This document shows, one piece after another, positions 20,697 through 29,296 of a stretch of 64,000 nt of DNA; positions within the stretch are counted from its first letter, which is position 1, and the number at the start of each line of letters is the position of its first letter. Below the pieces are notes generated by a model. The model saw only the letters and a list, made by a program, of their open reading frames with translations. It searched no databases and was not told the origin of the DNA. The DNA lies in NCBI RefSeq assembly GCF_013201825.1, contig NZ_CP053836.1, forward strand, positions 372,001 through 436,000. The letters run 5' to 3'. A program made the translations under genes and the position numbers. The DNA comes from Halarcobacter ebronensis. Lineage in GTDB: Bacteria > Campylobacterota > Campylobacteria > Campylobacterales > Arcobacteraceae.

Positions 20697-22751
20697 ATGT
20701 CGGAAAATTTTTTAAATTCACTTAATGAATCGCAGAAAATAGCTGCTCAACATATCGATGGCTCTTTATTAATTTTAGCAGGAGCTGGGTCTGGTAAAAC
20801 TAAAACAATTACTACTAGACTTGCATATTTAATCTCTATTGGAATTGATCCAAGCTCTATTTTAACGCTGACTTTTACTAATAAAGCGGCAACTGAGATG
20901 AGAGAAAGAGCTTATGCTATGATAGATTCTTCTTCTGTAAACACTCCACCACTTCTTTGTACTTTTCACAAATTTGGATTACTTTTTTTAAAATTTCATA
21001 TGAGTGAATTAAATAGAAAGAACTCATTTATTATTATTGATAATGACGATAAAAAAAGAATTTTAAAAACAATTGATAAAGAAATAACGACATCATTATT
21101 GGTTTCAGAGATCTCAAAATATAAGAATACATTATTAACTCCAAGTGAAGCAAAAATAGCAGCACAACTTAAACTTTACCAACAAATTGCTGATATTTAT
21201 GAAAAATATGAAGCTTACCTTTTAAAAAACAATCTAGTTGACTTTGATGATTTATTACTTCTTCCTTATCTTATTTTGGAAAAAAATGAGGAGTTAGCCA
21301 AGCAAACCAGCCAAAGATATCAGTTTATAATGGTAGATGAGTATCAAGATACAAATGAATTACAATATAAACTACTAAGAAAACTTTGTACTACACACAA
21401 CAACCTTTGTGTTGTTGGTGATGATGACCAATCTATTTATGGTTGGAGAGGTGCAACAATTAAAAATATTCTAAATTTTGCAGATAATTTTAAAGATACA
21501 AAAATTGTTAAGTTAGAAGAGAACTATAGATCTACTGATACAATCTTAGAACACGCTAATCAATTAATAGAACACAATAGAGACAGACTTGGTAAAAAGC
21601 TTATTGGAACCAGAGAAAAGGGTGAGAGTGTAAAAGTTTATGAATCAAGTGACGAAAATGAAGAGACAAGAAAAATAATTGATGATATAACTAAACTTGT
21701 AGCAAGGGGTGAATCTGCAAGAAATATTGCAATTTTATTTAGGGTAAATGCACTTTCAAGATCTTTGGAAGAGGGGTTTAATAGAGCTGGAATAAACTAT
21801 AGACTTATTGGTGGAATGAAGTTCTATGAAAGAGCAGAGATTAAAGATTTAATTGCATACTTTAGACTTTTAACAAATTCTACTGATAATTTTTCACTAA
21901 AAAGAGTGGCTAACAAACCAAAAAGAGGGATAGGAAAAACAACACTCGATAAACTAGATGATTTATCAAATGAGACAAAAAAACCTATTTTTAATATTTT
22001 AGAAGAGTATTCTCCTGAGGAGTTATCAACCATTGTTGGAAAGAAAAACTCAAGAACTTTAAAAGTTTTTATAGCTTCTATTATGGATTTAAGAGATATG
22101 TTAGAGGAATCAAAGATGAGATTTCTTGACTCATTTGAAGAGACTTTTGATTATAGAGCCTCTTTTGATAATGTTCCTGATGGTTTTGATAGACAAGGGA
22201 ATATTGATGAGTTTTATGGATATATTAGAGATTTTTTTATTCAAAATCCACACTTAAATTTAGAAGATTTTTTAAATGAAATTGCTTTAGAGTCTGAACA
22301 AAGCGAGTTAACAGATCAAGCTGTATCAATGATGAGTATTCACTCTTCAAAAGGTTTAGAGTATAAACATCTATTTGTAATTGGACTTGAAGAAGGATTT
22401 TTCCCTATAATTGGTGATGGAAGTGACATAGAAGAGGAGAGAAGATTGGGATATGTTGCCCTAACAAGAGCTATGGATACTTTAACTCTCTCATTTGTTC
22501 ATTCTAGATTTTACAAAGGTAAAAGAGCTACTTTATTAAAGAGTAGATTTTTAAGTGAATCAGGCCTTATAAAAGGAAGCCTTACAATAGAAAAACAATC
22601 TTCATATAAAAAAGGGGATTTAGTTCAACACAAAATCTTTGGTATGGGACGAGTTCAAAAAGCAGAAAAGGCTGGCAAAGATTTTAAACTAACCATAAAC
22701 TTTGGTGGGCAAAGAAGGGATATTCTTTCATCATTTGTTGAAAAAATCTAA
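20697..22751 (+). CDS. UvrD/PcrA/Rep-family ATP-dependent DNA helicase
   Basis: Superfamily 1A 3'-5' helicase for DNA repair or replication restart. The 684 residues begin LNESQKIAAQHIDGSLLILAGAGSGKT (Q motif and Walker A), with Walker B VDEYQDTN, motif III DDDQSIYGWRGA, motif IV region LEENYRSTDTIL, and motifs V/VI SIHSSKGLEYKHLFVIGLEEG and EERRLGYVALTRA. The C-terminus has the PcrA/UvrD-type extension KKGDLVQHKIFGMGRVQK, which in PcrA contacts RNA polymerase. I cannot separate UvrD, PcrA and Rep by eye. ATG follows GGAGAAG. truB follows after 7 bp. Confidence 0.92.
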   Translation: MSENFLNSLNESQKIAAQHIDGSLLILAGAGSGKTKTITTRLAYLISIGIDPSSILTLTFTNKAATEMRERAYAMIDSSSVNTPPLLCTFHKFGLLFLKFHMSELNRKNSFIIIDNDDKKRILKTIDKEITTSLLVSEISKYKNTLLTPSEAKIAAQLKLYQQIADIYEKYEAYLLKNNLVDFDDLLLLPYLILEKNEELAKQTSQRYQFIMVDEYQDTNELQYKLLRKLCTTHNNLCVVGDDDQSIYGWRGATIKNILNFADNFKDTKIVKLEENYRSTDTILEHANQLIEHNRDRLGKKLIGTREKGESVKVYESSDENEETRKIIDDITKLVARGESARNIAILFRVNALSRSLEEGFNRAGINYRLIGGMKFYERAEIKDLIAYFRLLTNSTDNFSLKRVANKPKRGIGKTTLDKLDDLSNETKKPIFNILEEYSPEELSTIVGKKNSRTLKVFIASIMDLRDMLEESKMRFLDSFEETFDYRASFDNVPDGFDRQGNIDEFYGYIRDFFIQNPHLNLEDFLNEIALESEQSELTDQAVSMMSIHSSKGLEYKHLFVIGLEEGFFPIIGDGSDIEEERRLGYVALTRAMDTLTLSFVHSRFYKGKRATLLKSRFLSESGLIKGSLTIEKQSSYKKGDLVQHKIFGMGRVQKAEKAGKDFKLTINFGGQRRDILSSFVEKI

Positions 22752-22758
22752 ATAATTT

Positions 22759-23613
22759 ATGCAAAAAAGATTATACGATAATACTCAATTAAATAAATTA
22801 ATTGTAGTAAATAAACCAATATTTAAAAGTTCAAACTCATATTTAAATGAGATAAAAAGAAAATATAGAAATAAAAAAGCTGGGTTTAGTGGAACTTTAG
22901 ATCCCTTTGCTTGCGGCTGTTTAATTGTTGCTTTTGGACAATATTCTAAGCTTTTCCAATATCTTAAAAAAACACCCAAAACTTATAGAGCAGTTGTTTG
23001 GTTAGGTGCAACTTCTGAATCTTTAGATATTGAGAATATTATTGAAATAAAAGAAGAAAAAAGAATAAATATTGAAATTTTAAATAAAGAGATTCAAAAC
23101 TTAGTAGGAGAACATAAATACTATCCTCCAAAATTTTCAGCAAAAAAAATTGATGGGAAAAGAGCATATGACTTGGCAAGAAGTGGTCAAGAAGTTGATA
23201 TGAAACTCTCAACAATGCAAGTTATAGATACTAAATTTATCTCATATAAACACCCTTTTGTAACCTTTGAAGCAACTGTAAGTGAAGGCTCATATATAAG
23301 AAGTTTAGCTCAGATTTTATTGGAAAAATTAGAGGTAAAAGGTACACTAAGTTTTTTAAATAGATTAAATGAGGGTGCATTTAAATTTGAAGATGAAAAA
23401 GAGCTAAATCCTTTAGATTATCTAGATTTAAAAGAGAATATCTATATGGGAGACAAAAGCTATTTTGAAAATGGCAAAAAGATACAAAAGGGATATTTTA
23501 AGTTTCAAGAAAATGGGGAGTATCTTATAAAATTTGATGATTTTTTTAGTATAATCCAAATTCAAAATGATGAAGTTAAATATCTATTAAATAAGGTTCA
23601 AGTAAGTGGTTAG
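22759..23613 (+). CDS. truB: tRNA pseudouridine(55) synthase
   Basis: Makes pseudouridine 55 in the T-loop of tRNAs. The 284 residues contain the catalytic block AGFSGTLDPFACGCLI (catalytic Asp48), the KPPKFSAKK-type block near residue 118 (YYPPKFSAKKIDGKRAY), and the conserved GSYIRSLAQIL near 180. The usual N-terminal KPxGxTS motif is degenerate here (NKPIFKSSNS), as in some relatives. It overlaps ispE by 8 nt, so translation is probably coupled. Confidence 0.92.
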   Translation: MQKRLYDNTQLNKLIVVNKPIFKSSNSYLNEIKRKYRNKKAGFSGTLDPFACGCLIVAFGQYSKLFQYLKKTPKTYRAVVWLGATSESLDIENIIEIKEEKRINIEILNKEIQNLVGEHKYYPPKFSAKKIDGKRAYDLARSGQEVDMKLSTMQVIDTKFISYKHPFVTFEATVSEGSYIRSLAQILLEKLEVKGTLSFLNRLNEGAFKFEDEKELNPLDYLDLKENIYMGDKSYFENGKKIQKGYFKFQENGEYLIKFDDFFSIIQIQNDEVKYLLNKVQVSG

Positions 23614-24370
23614 AAGATCTTTTGCAAAAGTTAACATCTTTTTAAAAATTGCAGGCAAAAGAGGAGATTATCATGAGATAGTCTCTAGGTTTGCCATTGT
23701 ACCTTCATTATATGACATAATAAGTTTTGACGAAGGAATTTTCAGTGACTTTACACTTGTTGGGAATTTTGGATGTGAAACTAAAAAAAATACAATATAT
23801 AAAGCTTATTTGAAACTAAAAGAACTTTCATCTGAAGTTGAAGAATATTTTAAAAAACATTGTGTAATTGTAGATAAAACTATTCCAGAGTTTGCAGGAC
23901 TTGGAGGTGGAAGTTCAAATGCTGCAATATTTATGTTAATGGTAAATGAAGTTTGTTCTTTAAATCTTTCAAAAGATGAACTGGCAAAAATAGGTGTTCA
24001 AATTGGTGCAGATGTACCTTTTTTTATATATGAGTACAATAGTGCAAATGTAACGGGTATTGGAGAGATTGTTGAAAAATTTGATGAAGAACCTTTAGAC
24101 TTTGAAGTAATTACACCTAAAATAGAGTGTAATACTGGAAAAATATTTACATCTTTTAGAAAAAATCATTATAAAGAGCTTGATAATAAATTAAAAGAGA
24201 AGTTATTAAATATGAAATCAAAAGATATTTTGTTAAACTACAATATATATGAAGCAAATGACCTCTTTGAATCTTCACTTGATTCTTATCCAGAATTGAA
24301 TGAATACAATAAAAAAGATTGGTTTTTTAGTGGAAGTGGAAGTTCTTTTTTTAAGGTAATAGATGAGTAA
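23606..24370 (+). CDS. ispE: 4-diphosphocytidyl-2-C-methyl-D-erythritol kinase
   Basis: ATP-dependent kinase of the non-mevalonate isoprenoid pathway. The 254-residue GHMP kinase shows [11 protein letters not shown] (N-terminal catalytic Lys), the ATP-binding glycine loop [14 protein letters not shown] near 92-105, and GADVPFF with the catalytic Asp. The start is GTG 23606, overlapping the truB stop by 8 nt; no ATG fits. The last 8 nt overlap smpB. IspH of the same pathway is encoded in this window at 53.9 kb. Confidence 0.92.
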   Translation: MVRRSFAKVNIFLKIAGKRGDYHEIVSRFAIVPSLYDIISFDEGIFSDFTLVGNFGCETKKNTIYKAYLKLKELSSEVEEYFKKHCVIVDKTIPEFAGLGGGSSNAAIFMLMVNEVCSLNLSKDELAKIGVQIGADVPFFIYEYNSANVTGIGEIVEKFDEEPLDFEVITPKIECNTGKIFTSFRKNHYKELDNKLKEKLLNMKSKDILLNYNIYEANDLFESSLDSYPELNEYNKKDWFFSGSGSSFFKVIDE

Positions 24371-24833
24371 AAAAGAGATTAAAAAAAACTTAGTTTTTAA
24401 AAATAGAAAAGCATTTCATGATTATGAGATTTTAGATACATTAGAAGTGGGTGTTGTACTTGAAGGAAGTGAAGTAAAAGCTGCTAGAGAAGGTAGGGTA
24501 AATCTAAAAGATACCCATGTGAGAATTATTAAAAATGAAGTATTTGTCTTAAATATGCATATAACTCATCTAAGCACAACTCATTCAACTTATAGACCAG
24601 ATGAAAGAAGAGCTAGAAAACTTTTATTACATAGAAAAGAGATAGACAAACTTTATTCAAAGGTAACAAAAGATGGAATAACATTAGTGCCATTAAAATT
24701 ATATTTTAATTCAAAAAATATGATAAAAATGCAAATTGCAACAGCTCGTGGTAAGAAATTGCATGACAAAAGGGAAGATTTGAAGCAAAAAACTATGCAG
24801 AGGGATGCACAGCAGGCACTAAAAAACCACTAA
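24363..24833 (+). CDS. smpB: SsrA-binding protein
   Basis: Partner of tmRNA in rescuing stalled ribosomes. The 156-residue protein has the expected core ([20 protein letters not shown] then [20 protein letters not shown]), an OB-fold, and the basic C-terminal tail ([20 protein letters not shown]) that enters the decoding centre. Length is normal. It is the last of the helicase-truB-ispE-smpB series, each overlapping or nearly abutting. The tmRNA gene itself is not in the window. Confidence 0.95.
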   Translation: MSKKEIKKNLVFKNRKAFHDYEILDTLEVGVVLEGSEVKAAREGRVNLKDTHVRIIKNEVFVLNMHITHLSTTHSTYRPDERRARKLLLHRKEIDKLYSKVTKDGITLVPLKLYFNSKNMIKMQIATARGKKLHDKREDLKQKTMQRDAQQALKNH

Positions 24834-24929
24834 AATAGATAATATTAAGAGTTATAGATATCTTCAAACAATCACAATTAATTAATCTAAACTTAAAAAA
24901 AAATATTTATTAGATTGATTAAAAAAAGT

Positions 24930-24968
24930 GTTAATTTTTTGTTAATTTTAAGTTTTCCTTCGATATGA
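24930..24968 (+). promoter_or_regulatory. ccoN promoter region with paired 9-mers
   Basis: A candidate -10 TATGAT lies at 24963-24968. Two perfect copies of GTTAATTTT start at 24930 and 24941, 11 bp apart, one helical turn, just upstream. A second close repeat, AGTGAC, occurs twice between the -10 and the ribosome site. The A/T periodicity could be the usual T-rich -35 region or a regulator site. Confidence 0.35.
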
Positions 24969-25024
24969 TTAGTTCGATAAGTGACAGTAAAGTGACTTGT
25001 AAAAAAATTAGTAGGAGGAGATTG

Positions 25025-26491
25025 ATGCAAGACGGTGCTAGAATCGAGTATGATTACTCAATTGCAAAGCTATTCACATTTGCAACAATTCTGTTTGGTA
25101 TCATTGGTTTAACGTTAGGTGTAGTCTTAGCGTTTCAACTAGCATTTCCTGAGTTAAATCATTTAGCTGGGGAGTATGGTACTTTCAGTAGACTAAGACC
25201 ATTACACACTAATGGTGTTGCGTTTGGTTTTACTCTAAGTGGTATTTTTGCTACATGGTATTATGTAGGTCAAAGGGTATTAAAAGTATCTCTAAAAGAG
25301 TCTCCATTTCTTTTAGCAATAGGTAAACTACATTTTATAGTTTATTTTATTACTATTCTTTTAGCTGTTGTAACGCTATTTGCTGGGATTACAACTTCAA
25401 AAGAGTATGCTGAATTAGAATGGCCTTTAGATATTCTTATTGTTGTTTTCTGGGTACTATGGGGTATTGGAATTTTCGGACTTATTGGGATTAGAAGAGA
25501 AAGAACACTTTATATCTCTATTTGGTATTATATTGCATGTTTCATAGCTGTTGCAATGTTACACCTATTCAATAGTTTAGAAGTTCCAACAATGTTAGTA
25601 TCTGGATATGGTTCATGGATTCACTCTGTATCAATGTATGCAGGGTCAAATGATGCATTAGTTCAATGGTGGTATGGGCACAATGCAGTTGCATTCGTAT
25701 TTACTACACCAATTATTGCTATGATTTATTATTTCTTACCAAAAGAGTCTGGACAAAATGTATACTCTTATAAGTTATCAATCTTAGCATTCTGGGGATT
25801 AATGTTTGTATATCTATGGGCAGGTGGACACCACTTAGTTTACTCTACTGTTCCAGACTGGATGCAAACTATGGGTTCTGTAATGTCAGTTGTACTTATT
25901 CTTCCATCTTGGGGTTCTGCAATTAATATGCTTTTAACAATGAAAGGTGAGTGGCAACAGTTACAAACTAATACACTTATTAAATTTATGGTATTAGCTT
26001 CAACTTTCTATATGTTATCAACAATTGAAGGACCAATTCAATCTATTAAATCTGTTAATGCAATTGCGCACTTTACAGATTGGATTCCAGGTCACGTACA
26101 TGATGGTGTATTAGGATGGGTTGTATTCATGATTATGGCTGCACTTTTCCATATGGCACCAAGAATGTATGGTAGAGAAATTTACTCTAAATCATTACTA
26201 GACACTCAATTCTGGTTACAAACAACTGGTATTGTTTTATATTTTACATCAATGTGGATTGCAGGTATTACACAAGGTATGATGTGGAGAGCATATGATG
26301 AATATGGTTCATTAGTTTACTCTTTCATTGATACTGTAACTGTATTACATCCATATTATACAATTAGAGCTGTTGGTGGGTTATTATACCTAATTGGATT
26401 CTTTATGTTTGCATACAATATGTACAAAACTGCAACTGCAGGTAGAGTGCTTGATAAAGAGCCAGTAAATGCTTCGCCAGTAGCAGCATAA
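25025..26491 (+). CDS. ccoN: cbb3-type cytochrome c oxidase subunit I
   Basis: Catalytic haem-copper subunit of the high-affinity terminal oxidase in the inner membrane. From ATG 25025 it has 488 residues with about 12 membrane helices and conserved histidines: His61 in PLHTNGVAFGF, the CuB/cross-link region WWYGHNAVAFVFTTP, AGGHHLVYSTVPDWMQ, and the haem ligands in DWIPGHVHDGVLG. The frame is open 20 codons further upstream, but a strong AGGAGGAG at 25013-25020 fixes the start at 25025. It is first of ccoNOQP, with a 14-bp gap to ccoO. Confidence 0.95.
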   Translation: MQDGARIEYDYSIAKLFTFATILFGIIGLTLGVVLAFQLAFPELNHLAGEYGTFSRLRPLHTNGVAFGFTLSGIFATWYYVGQRVLKVSLKESPFLLAIGKLHFIVYFITILLAVVTLFAGITTSKEYAELEWPLDILIVVFWVLWGIGIFGLIGIRRERTLYISIWYYIACFIAVAMLHLFNSLEVPTMLVSGYGSWIHSVSMYAGSNDALVQWWYGHNAVAFVFTTPIIAMIYYFLPKESGQNVYSYKLSILAFWGLMFVYLWAGGHHLVYSTVPDWMQTMGSVMSVVLILPSWGSAINMLLTMKGEWQQLQTNTLIKFMVLASTFYMLSTIEGPIQSIKSVNAIAHFTDWIPGHVHDGVLGWVVFMIMAALFHMAPRMYGREIYSKSLLDTQFWLQTTGIVLYFTSMWIAGITQGMMWRAYDEYGSLVYSFIDTVTVLHPYYTIRAVGGLLYLIGFFMFAYNMYKTATAGRVLDKEPVNASPVAA

Positions 26492-26505
26492 GAAGGAGGT
26501 TTATT

Positions 26506-27189
26506 ATGTTTCATTGGTTTGAACAAAGACCGTTTTTCTTTTCGGTACTGTTATTTATTTTCGTTGCATTTGCAGGTATTGTGGAAGTAATTCCTGATTT
26601 TGCAAAACAATCAAGACCTACTGTTGGTACAAAACCATACTCTCTATTAGAGTTAGCAGGTAGACATGTTTATATTAAAGATTCTTGTAATGCTTGCCAC
26701 TCTCAGTTAATTAGACCATTTAAGTCTGAAACTGACAGATATGGTATGTATTCTTTATCTGGTGAGTATGCTTATGATAGACCATTCTTATGGGGATCAA
26801 AAAGAACTGGTCCAGACTTAATGAGAGTTGGTAACTACAGAACTACAGACTGGCATGAAAACCATATGTTAGAGCCTGCATCAGTTGTTCCAGGTTCAAT
26901 TATGCCAGCTTACCCACATATGTTTACAAATATGGCAGATTTAGATACTGCATATGCGGAAGCATTTACTGTTAAAACAGTATTTAATACACCATATGAT
27001 ATTGATTTAGATGGTGATGGTAAAGTTGATGTTGAGTTAGGTGATTATGAGACAGCTATTGCAAAAGCTAAAGAAGAAGCAAAAGCGATTGCTGCTGATA
27101 TGAAAAATCAAGCTGTAAAAGATGCCGTGGCTAACGGTCAAGTTCCTCAAATTGTTGCATTAATTGCATATTTAAATTCTTTAAAATAG
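26506..27189 (+). CDS. ccoO: cbb3-type cytochrome c oxidase subunit II (mono-haem)
   Basis: Membrane-anchored cytochrome c subunit passing electrons to CcoN. The 227 residues have an N-terminal anchor (about 10-28), a haem c site CNACH (Cys61, Cys64, His65), and the likely axial Met in GSIMPAYPHM. A strong AAGGAGG precedes the ATG. The C-terminal third carries a DLDGDGKVDVELGDYE stretch that looks like an acidic, EF-hand-like loop, then a charged helix; this insertion is not part of the minimal family. Confidence 0.95.
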   Translation: MFHWFEQRPFFFSVLLFIFVAFAGIVEVIPDFAKQSRPTVGTKPYSLLELAGRHVYIKDSCNACHSQLIRPFKSETDRYGMYSLSGEYAYDRPFLWGSKRTGPDLMRVGNYRTTDWHENHMLEPASVVPGSIMPAYPHMFTNMADLDTAYAEAFTVKTVFNTPYDIDLDGDGKVDVELGDYETAIAKAKEEAKAIAADMKNQAVKDAVANGQVPQIVALIAYLNSLK

Positions 27190-27197
27190 AGGTTAAA

Positions 27198-27422
27198 ATG
27201 GATCAAGAAGCAATACTTACATTTCAAGGCTATGCGAAGTTTTTTCTAGTCTTGGCTGTATTCATCATATTTTACTCTTATGCATATTCTATCTATAAAA
27301 GAGATAAAAAGGGTGAGAGAGATTTCGAAAAGTACTCAAAATTAGTACTTGATGATGGAGCTTCTATTGATCCTCTCGAAGATAGAAAAGAAAAAAAAGA
27401 GAATAAAGAGAAGGAGAAATAA
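27198..27422 (+). CDS. ccoQ: cbb3 oxidase small subunit CcoQ/FixQ type
   Basis: 74-residue protein with one membrane helix (about 11-30) and a very charged C-terminal tail rich in Lys and Glu. Its place between ccoO (8 bp) and ccoP (1 bp) and the small size identify the fourth subunit, thought to stabilise the complex. The tail is longer and more charged than in the minimal FixQ. Confidence 0.85.
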   Translation: MDQEAILTFQGYAKFFLVLAVFIIFYSYAYSIYKRDKKGERDFEKYSKLVLDDGASIDPLEDRKEKKENKEKEK

Positions 27423-27423
27423 G

Positions 27424-28314
27424 ATGAAGTCTATGGTTATAGGTGGAATTATTCTTATTATCGCTTTAATGGCAGGAACTTACTTCGTAGCAGGTGATGC
27501 TTTTGATAGCGATGATTATATTAATAGTTTAACTATGTTAGGTGCTGTAGCAATTATTACTATTACAGTATTTGTTGCACTTAAATATGTAAATCAAATT
27601 AAAAATGATACAGCTAGTGGTGAATTAGCTAATGAAAAATGGGATGGTATAGGTGAATATAAAAACCCTATTCCTACTGGTTGGGGATTAGCATTCGTTG
27701 GAACAATGGTTTGGTTATTATGGTACTGGACAGTTGGTTATCCAACAAATGGATTCTCACAAATTGGTCAATGGAATGAAGAAGTAAATGATTATAATGC
27801 AAAATTTGCTTCAAAATGGGAAAACCCATCTGAAGATACTTTAGTATCAATGGGTCAATCAGTATTTTTAGTACAATGTGCTCCTTGTCACGGTGTTGAT
27901 GCTGAAGGTATCAATGGTAAAGCACAAAACTTAACTCACAGAATTTCTAAAGAATCTGTAGAGTATACTATTAAAAATGGTTCAAATAACCTTCAAACTG
28001 CTTTCCCAGGTGGAATGCCTCCAATGATGTTAACTGAACAAGCTGATATTGATGCAGTTTCTTCTTATGTTGCTGGTGGTTTCAAGGGTGAACAACCTGC
28101 TGCATTTGGAGTTTGTGCTGGATGTCACGGAGCAGACGGTAAAGGTATCGCATTTGTTGGTCCAAATATTGCTGAGTATGATGATACTTTAGTAATGGCT
28201 GTATTAACAAATGGTAAAAAAGGACATATTGGTACAATGCCTAATTTCAAAGGTAGATTAAACCCTACACAAGAGAAAGCATTGGCTACTTATATTAGAA
28301 GTATAGGAGAGTAA
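27424..28314 (+). CDS. ccoP: cbb3-type cytochrome c oxidase di-haem subunit III
   Basis: Entry point for electrons. 296 residues from ATG 27424, chosen because AAGGAG lies just upstream; the longer open frame would begin inside ccoQ. Hydrophobic segments at about 4-24, 36-56 and 88-104, the conserved GIGEYKNPIPTGW block, then two haem c sites: CAPCH (Cys152-His156) and CAGCH (Cys231-His235). A one-base gap to the following DUF4006 gene implies tight coupling. Confidence 0.95.
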   Translation: MKSMVIGGIILIIALMAGTYFVAGDAFDSDDYINSLTMLGAVAIITITVFVALKYVNQIKNDTASGELANEKWDGIGEYKNPIPTGWGLAFVGTMVWLLWYWTVGYPTNGFSQIGQWNEEVNDYNAKFASKWENPSEDTLVSMGQSVFLVQCAPCHGVDAEGINGKAQNLTHRISKESVEYTIKNGSNNLQTAFPGGMPPMMLTEQADIDAVSSYVAGGFKGEQPAAFGVCAGCHGADGKGIAFVGPNIAEYDDTLVMAVLTNGKKGHIGTMPNFKGRLNPTQEKALATYIRSIGE

Positions 28315-28315
28315 G

Positions 28316-28555
28316 ATGGCTGATAATTCACAAATGAATGATAATGAAAGAGGATTGTTTTCTCTTGTTCATGGTATCACAGGAATGTTAATTGCAGTTG
28401 TTTTACTTTTAACAATTTTGGTTGTTTTAGGTTTTAATGCAATTATTGTACAACAAAAAGAAGCACAAAACTTCTATAAAATTAATCAAGACCTTAATGC
28501 TTTAAAAGCTAATAGTCCTGATAACCATAAATACTACGACCTCGTTGGTAAATAA
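28316..28555 (+). CDS. DUF4006-family small membrane protein
   Basis: 79 residues with a short polar N-terminus, one membrane helix (about 20-45) and a polar C-terminus. Its position 1 bp after ccoP is where Campylobacterota typically carry a DUF4006 gene. No function is established; context suggests an accessory or assembly factor of the cbb3 oxidase. Confidence 0.85.
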   Translation: MADNSQMNDNERGLFSLVHGITGMLIAVVLLLTILVVLGFNAIIVQQKEAQNFYKINQDLNALKANSPDNHKYYDLVGK

Positions 28556-28565
28556 GGAGTAAATG

Positions 28566-28658
28566 ATGGATAAAATTATTTGGCTTTTAATGGGAGTTAT
28601 GGCAGTGGTTTCTGTTTATTTAGGTTTTATTGATTCTACAAGAGTATTTGTTGGTTAA
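28566..28658 (+). CDS. Very small membrane protein in the cbb3 operon
   Basis: I found this 30-codon frame in the gap after the DUF4006 gene. It has AAGGAG at 28554-28559, two adjacent ATGs (28563 and 28566; the second is better spaced), and reads MDKIIWLLMGVMAVVSVYLG then FIDSTRVFVG, ending TAA at 28656-28658. Residues 4-21 form one membrane helix. The stop overlaps the next ATG by one base (TAATG). The good ribosome site and coupling to both neighbours argue that it is translated. Its size and place suggest a CcoM/CcoH-like accessory subunit, but I see no family signature. Confidence 0.6.
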   Translation: MDKIIWLLMGVMAVVSVYLGFIDSTRVFVG

Positions 28659-29284
28659 TGAAAAACTCTAATTCCTTCAAAGTAGCAGTGATTTCACTGC
28701 TACTTTTTTTATCTACAAATATCTATGCAAGCAAATTCGTTTTAAGTGATGATGGATTAATTGACCAAAGGGCAGTTGAAAAAATTGAACAAATTGGTTT
28801 AGAATCTCAAAATAAACTTGGTGTAAATATCTATATATATGCAAAAAAATCTTTAGGTCTTGATGAAAATATATCAACAAAAGATAAAATTAAATATATA
28901 AAAGAGTACGAATCAAATATTACAAATGGTTTAGCAAAACCATATGTTCTTCTAACAATGTATGTAGAAGATACTCATGTAAATTTAATTATGTCTTCAC
29001 AGTTAGAAACTGTGCTAAATAAAAATGAAGTTTTAAACGACTATGTTGTACCATTACTTGCTTCAAAAGATAAAAATTCACTATTTGCAAAAGCTAGTGC
29101 ATCAATGCTAAATGGTTATGCTGCAATTGCAGATATCATTGCTGAATCAAAAAATATTAAACTAGAAAGCAGTATTGGAAGTTCTGGAAAAGTTGCAGGA
29201 ACTATCTGGAAAGTATTTATGTATACATTGGTTATAGTAGGAATTCTATTATACACTTTTGCAATACTTAAAAGAAAAAAATAG
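28658..29284 (+). CDS. TPM-domain-like exported protein with C-terminal anchor
   Basis: 208 residues: signal peptide (cleavage after about residue 24, NIYA-S), a globular part that resembles TPM (TLP18.3/Psb32/MOLO-1) proteins in its LSDDGLIDQRAVEKIEQIG start and alternating helices and strands, and one membrane helix at about 181-203 followed by a KRKK tail. This puts the domain in the periplasm. The family match is my reading and not certain. Codons 8-16 coincide with a strong intrinsic terminator (28679-28710). Position suggests a role linked to the cbb3 oxidase or the following FixH-like protein. Confidence 0.6.
   Translation: MKNSNSFKVAVISLLLFLSTNIYASKFVLSDDGLIDQRAVEKIEQIGLESQNKLGVNIYIYAKKSLGLDENISTKDKIKYIKEYESNITNGLAKPYVLLTMYVEDTHVNLIMSSQLETVLNKNEVLNDYVVPLLASKDKNSLFAKASASMLNGYAAIADIIAESKNIKLESSIGSSGKVAGTIWKVFMYTLVIVGILLYTFAILKRKK
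28679..28710 (+). terminator. Intrinsic terminator inside the start of the TPM-like gene
   Basis: AAAGTAGCAGTG (28679-28690) and CACTGCTACTTT (28695-28706) form a perfect 12-bp stem with a 4-nt loop, continuing into a T-run that ends at 28710. It has every hallmark of a Rho-independent terminator, 21 nt after the stop of the small membrane protein. It also encodes part of the signal peptide of the next gene. It would end most ccoNOQP transcripts and leave reduced read-through into the downstream genes. Confidence 0.8.
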
Positions 29285-29296
29285 GATGTTTAAATT

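Noticed and set aside
27001-27110. EF-hand-like acidic loop in CcoO as a calcium-binding domain fusion
   Set aside because: Only one DxDxDG-type loop is visible with no paired helices, so I note it in the gene entry but do not claim a domain.
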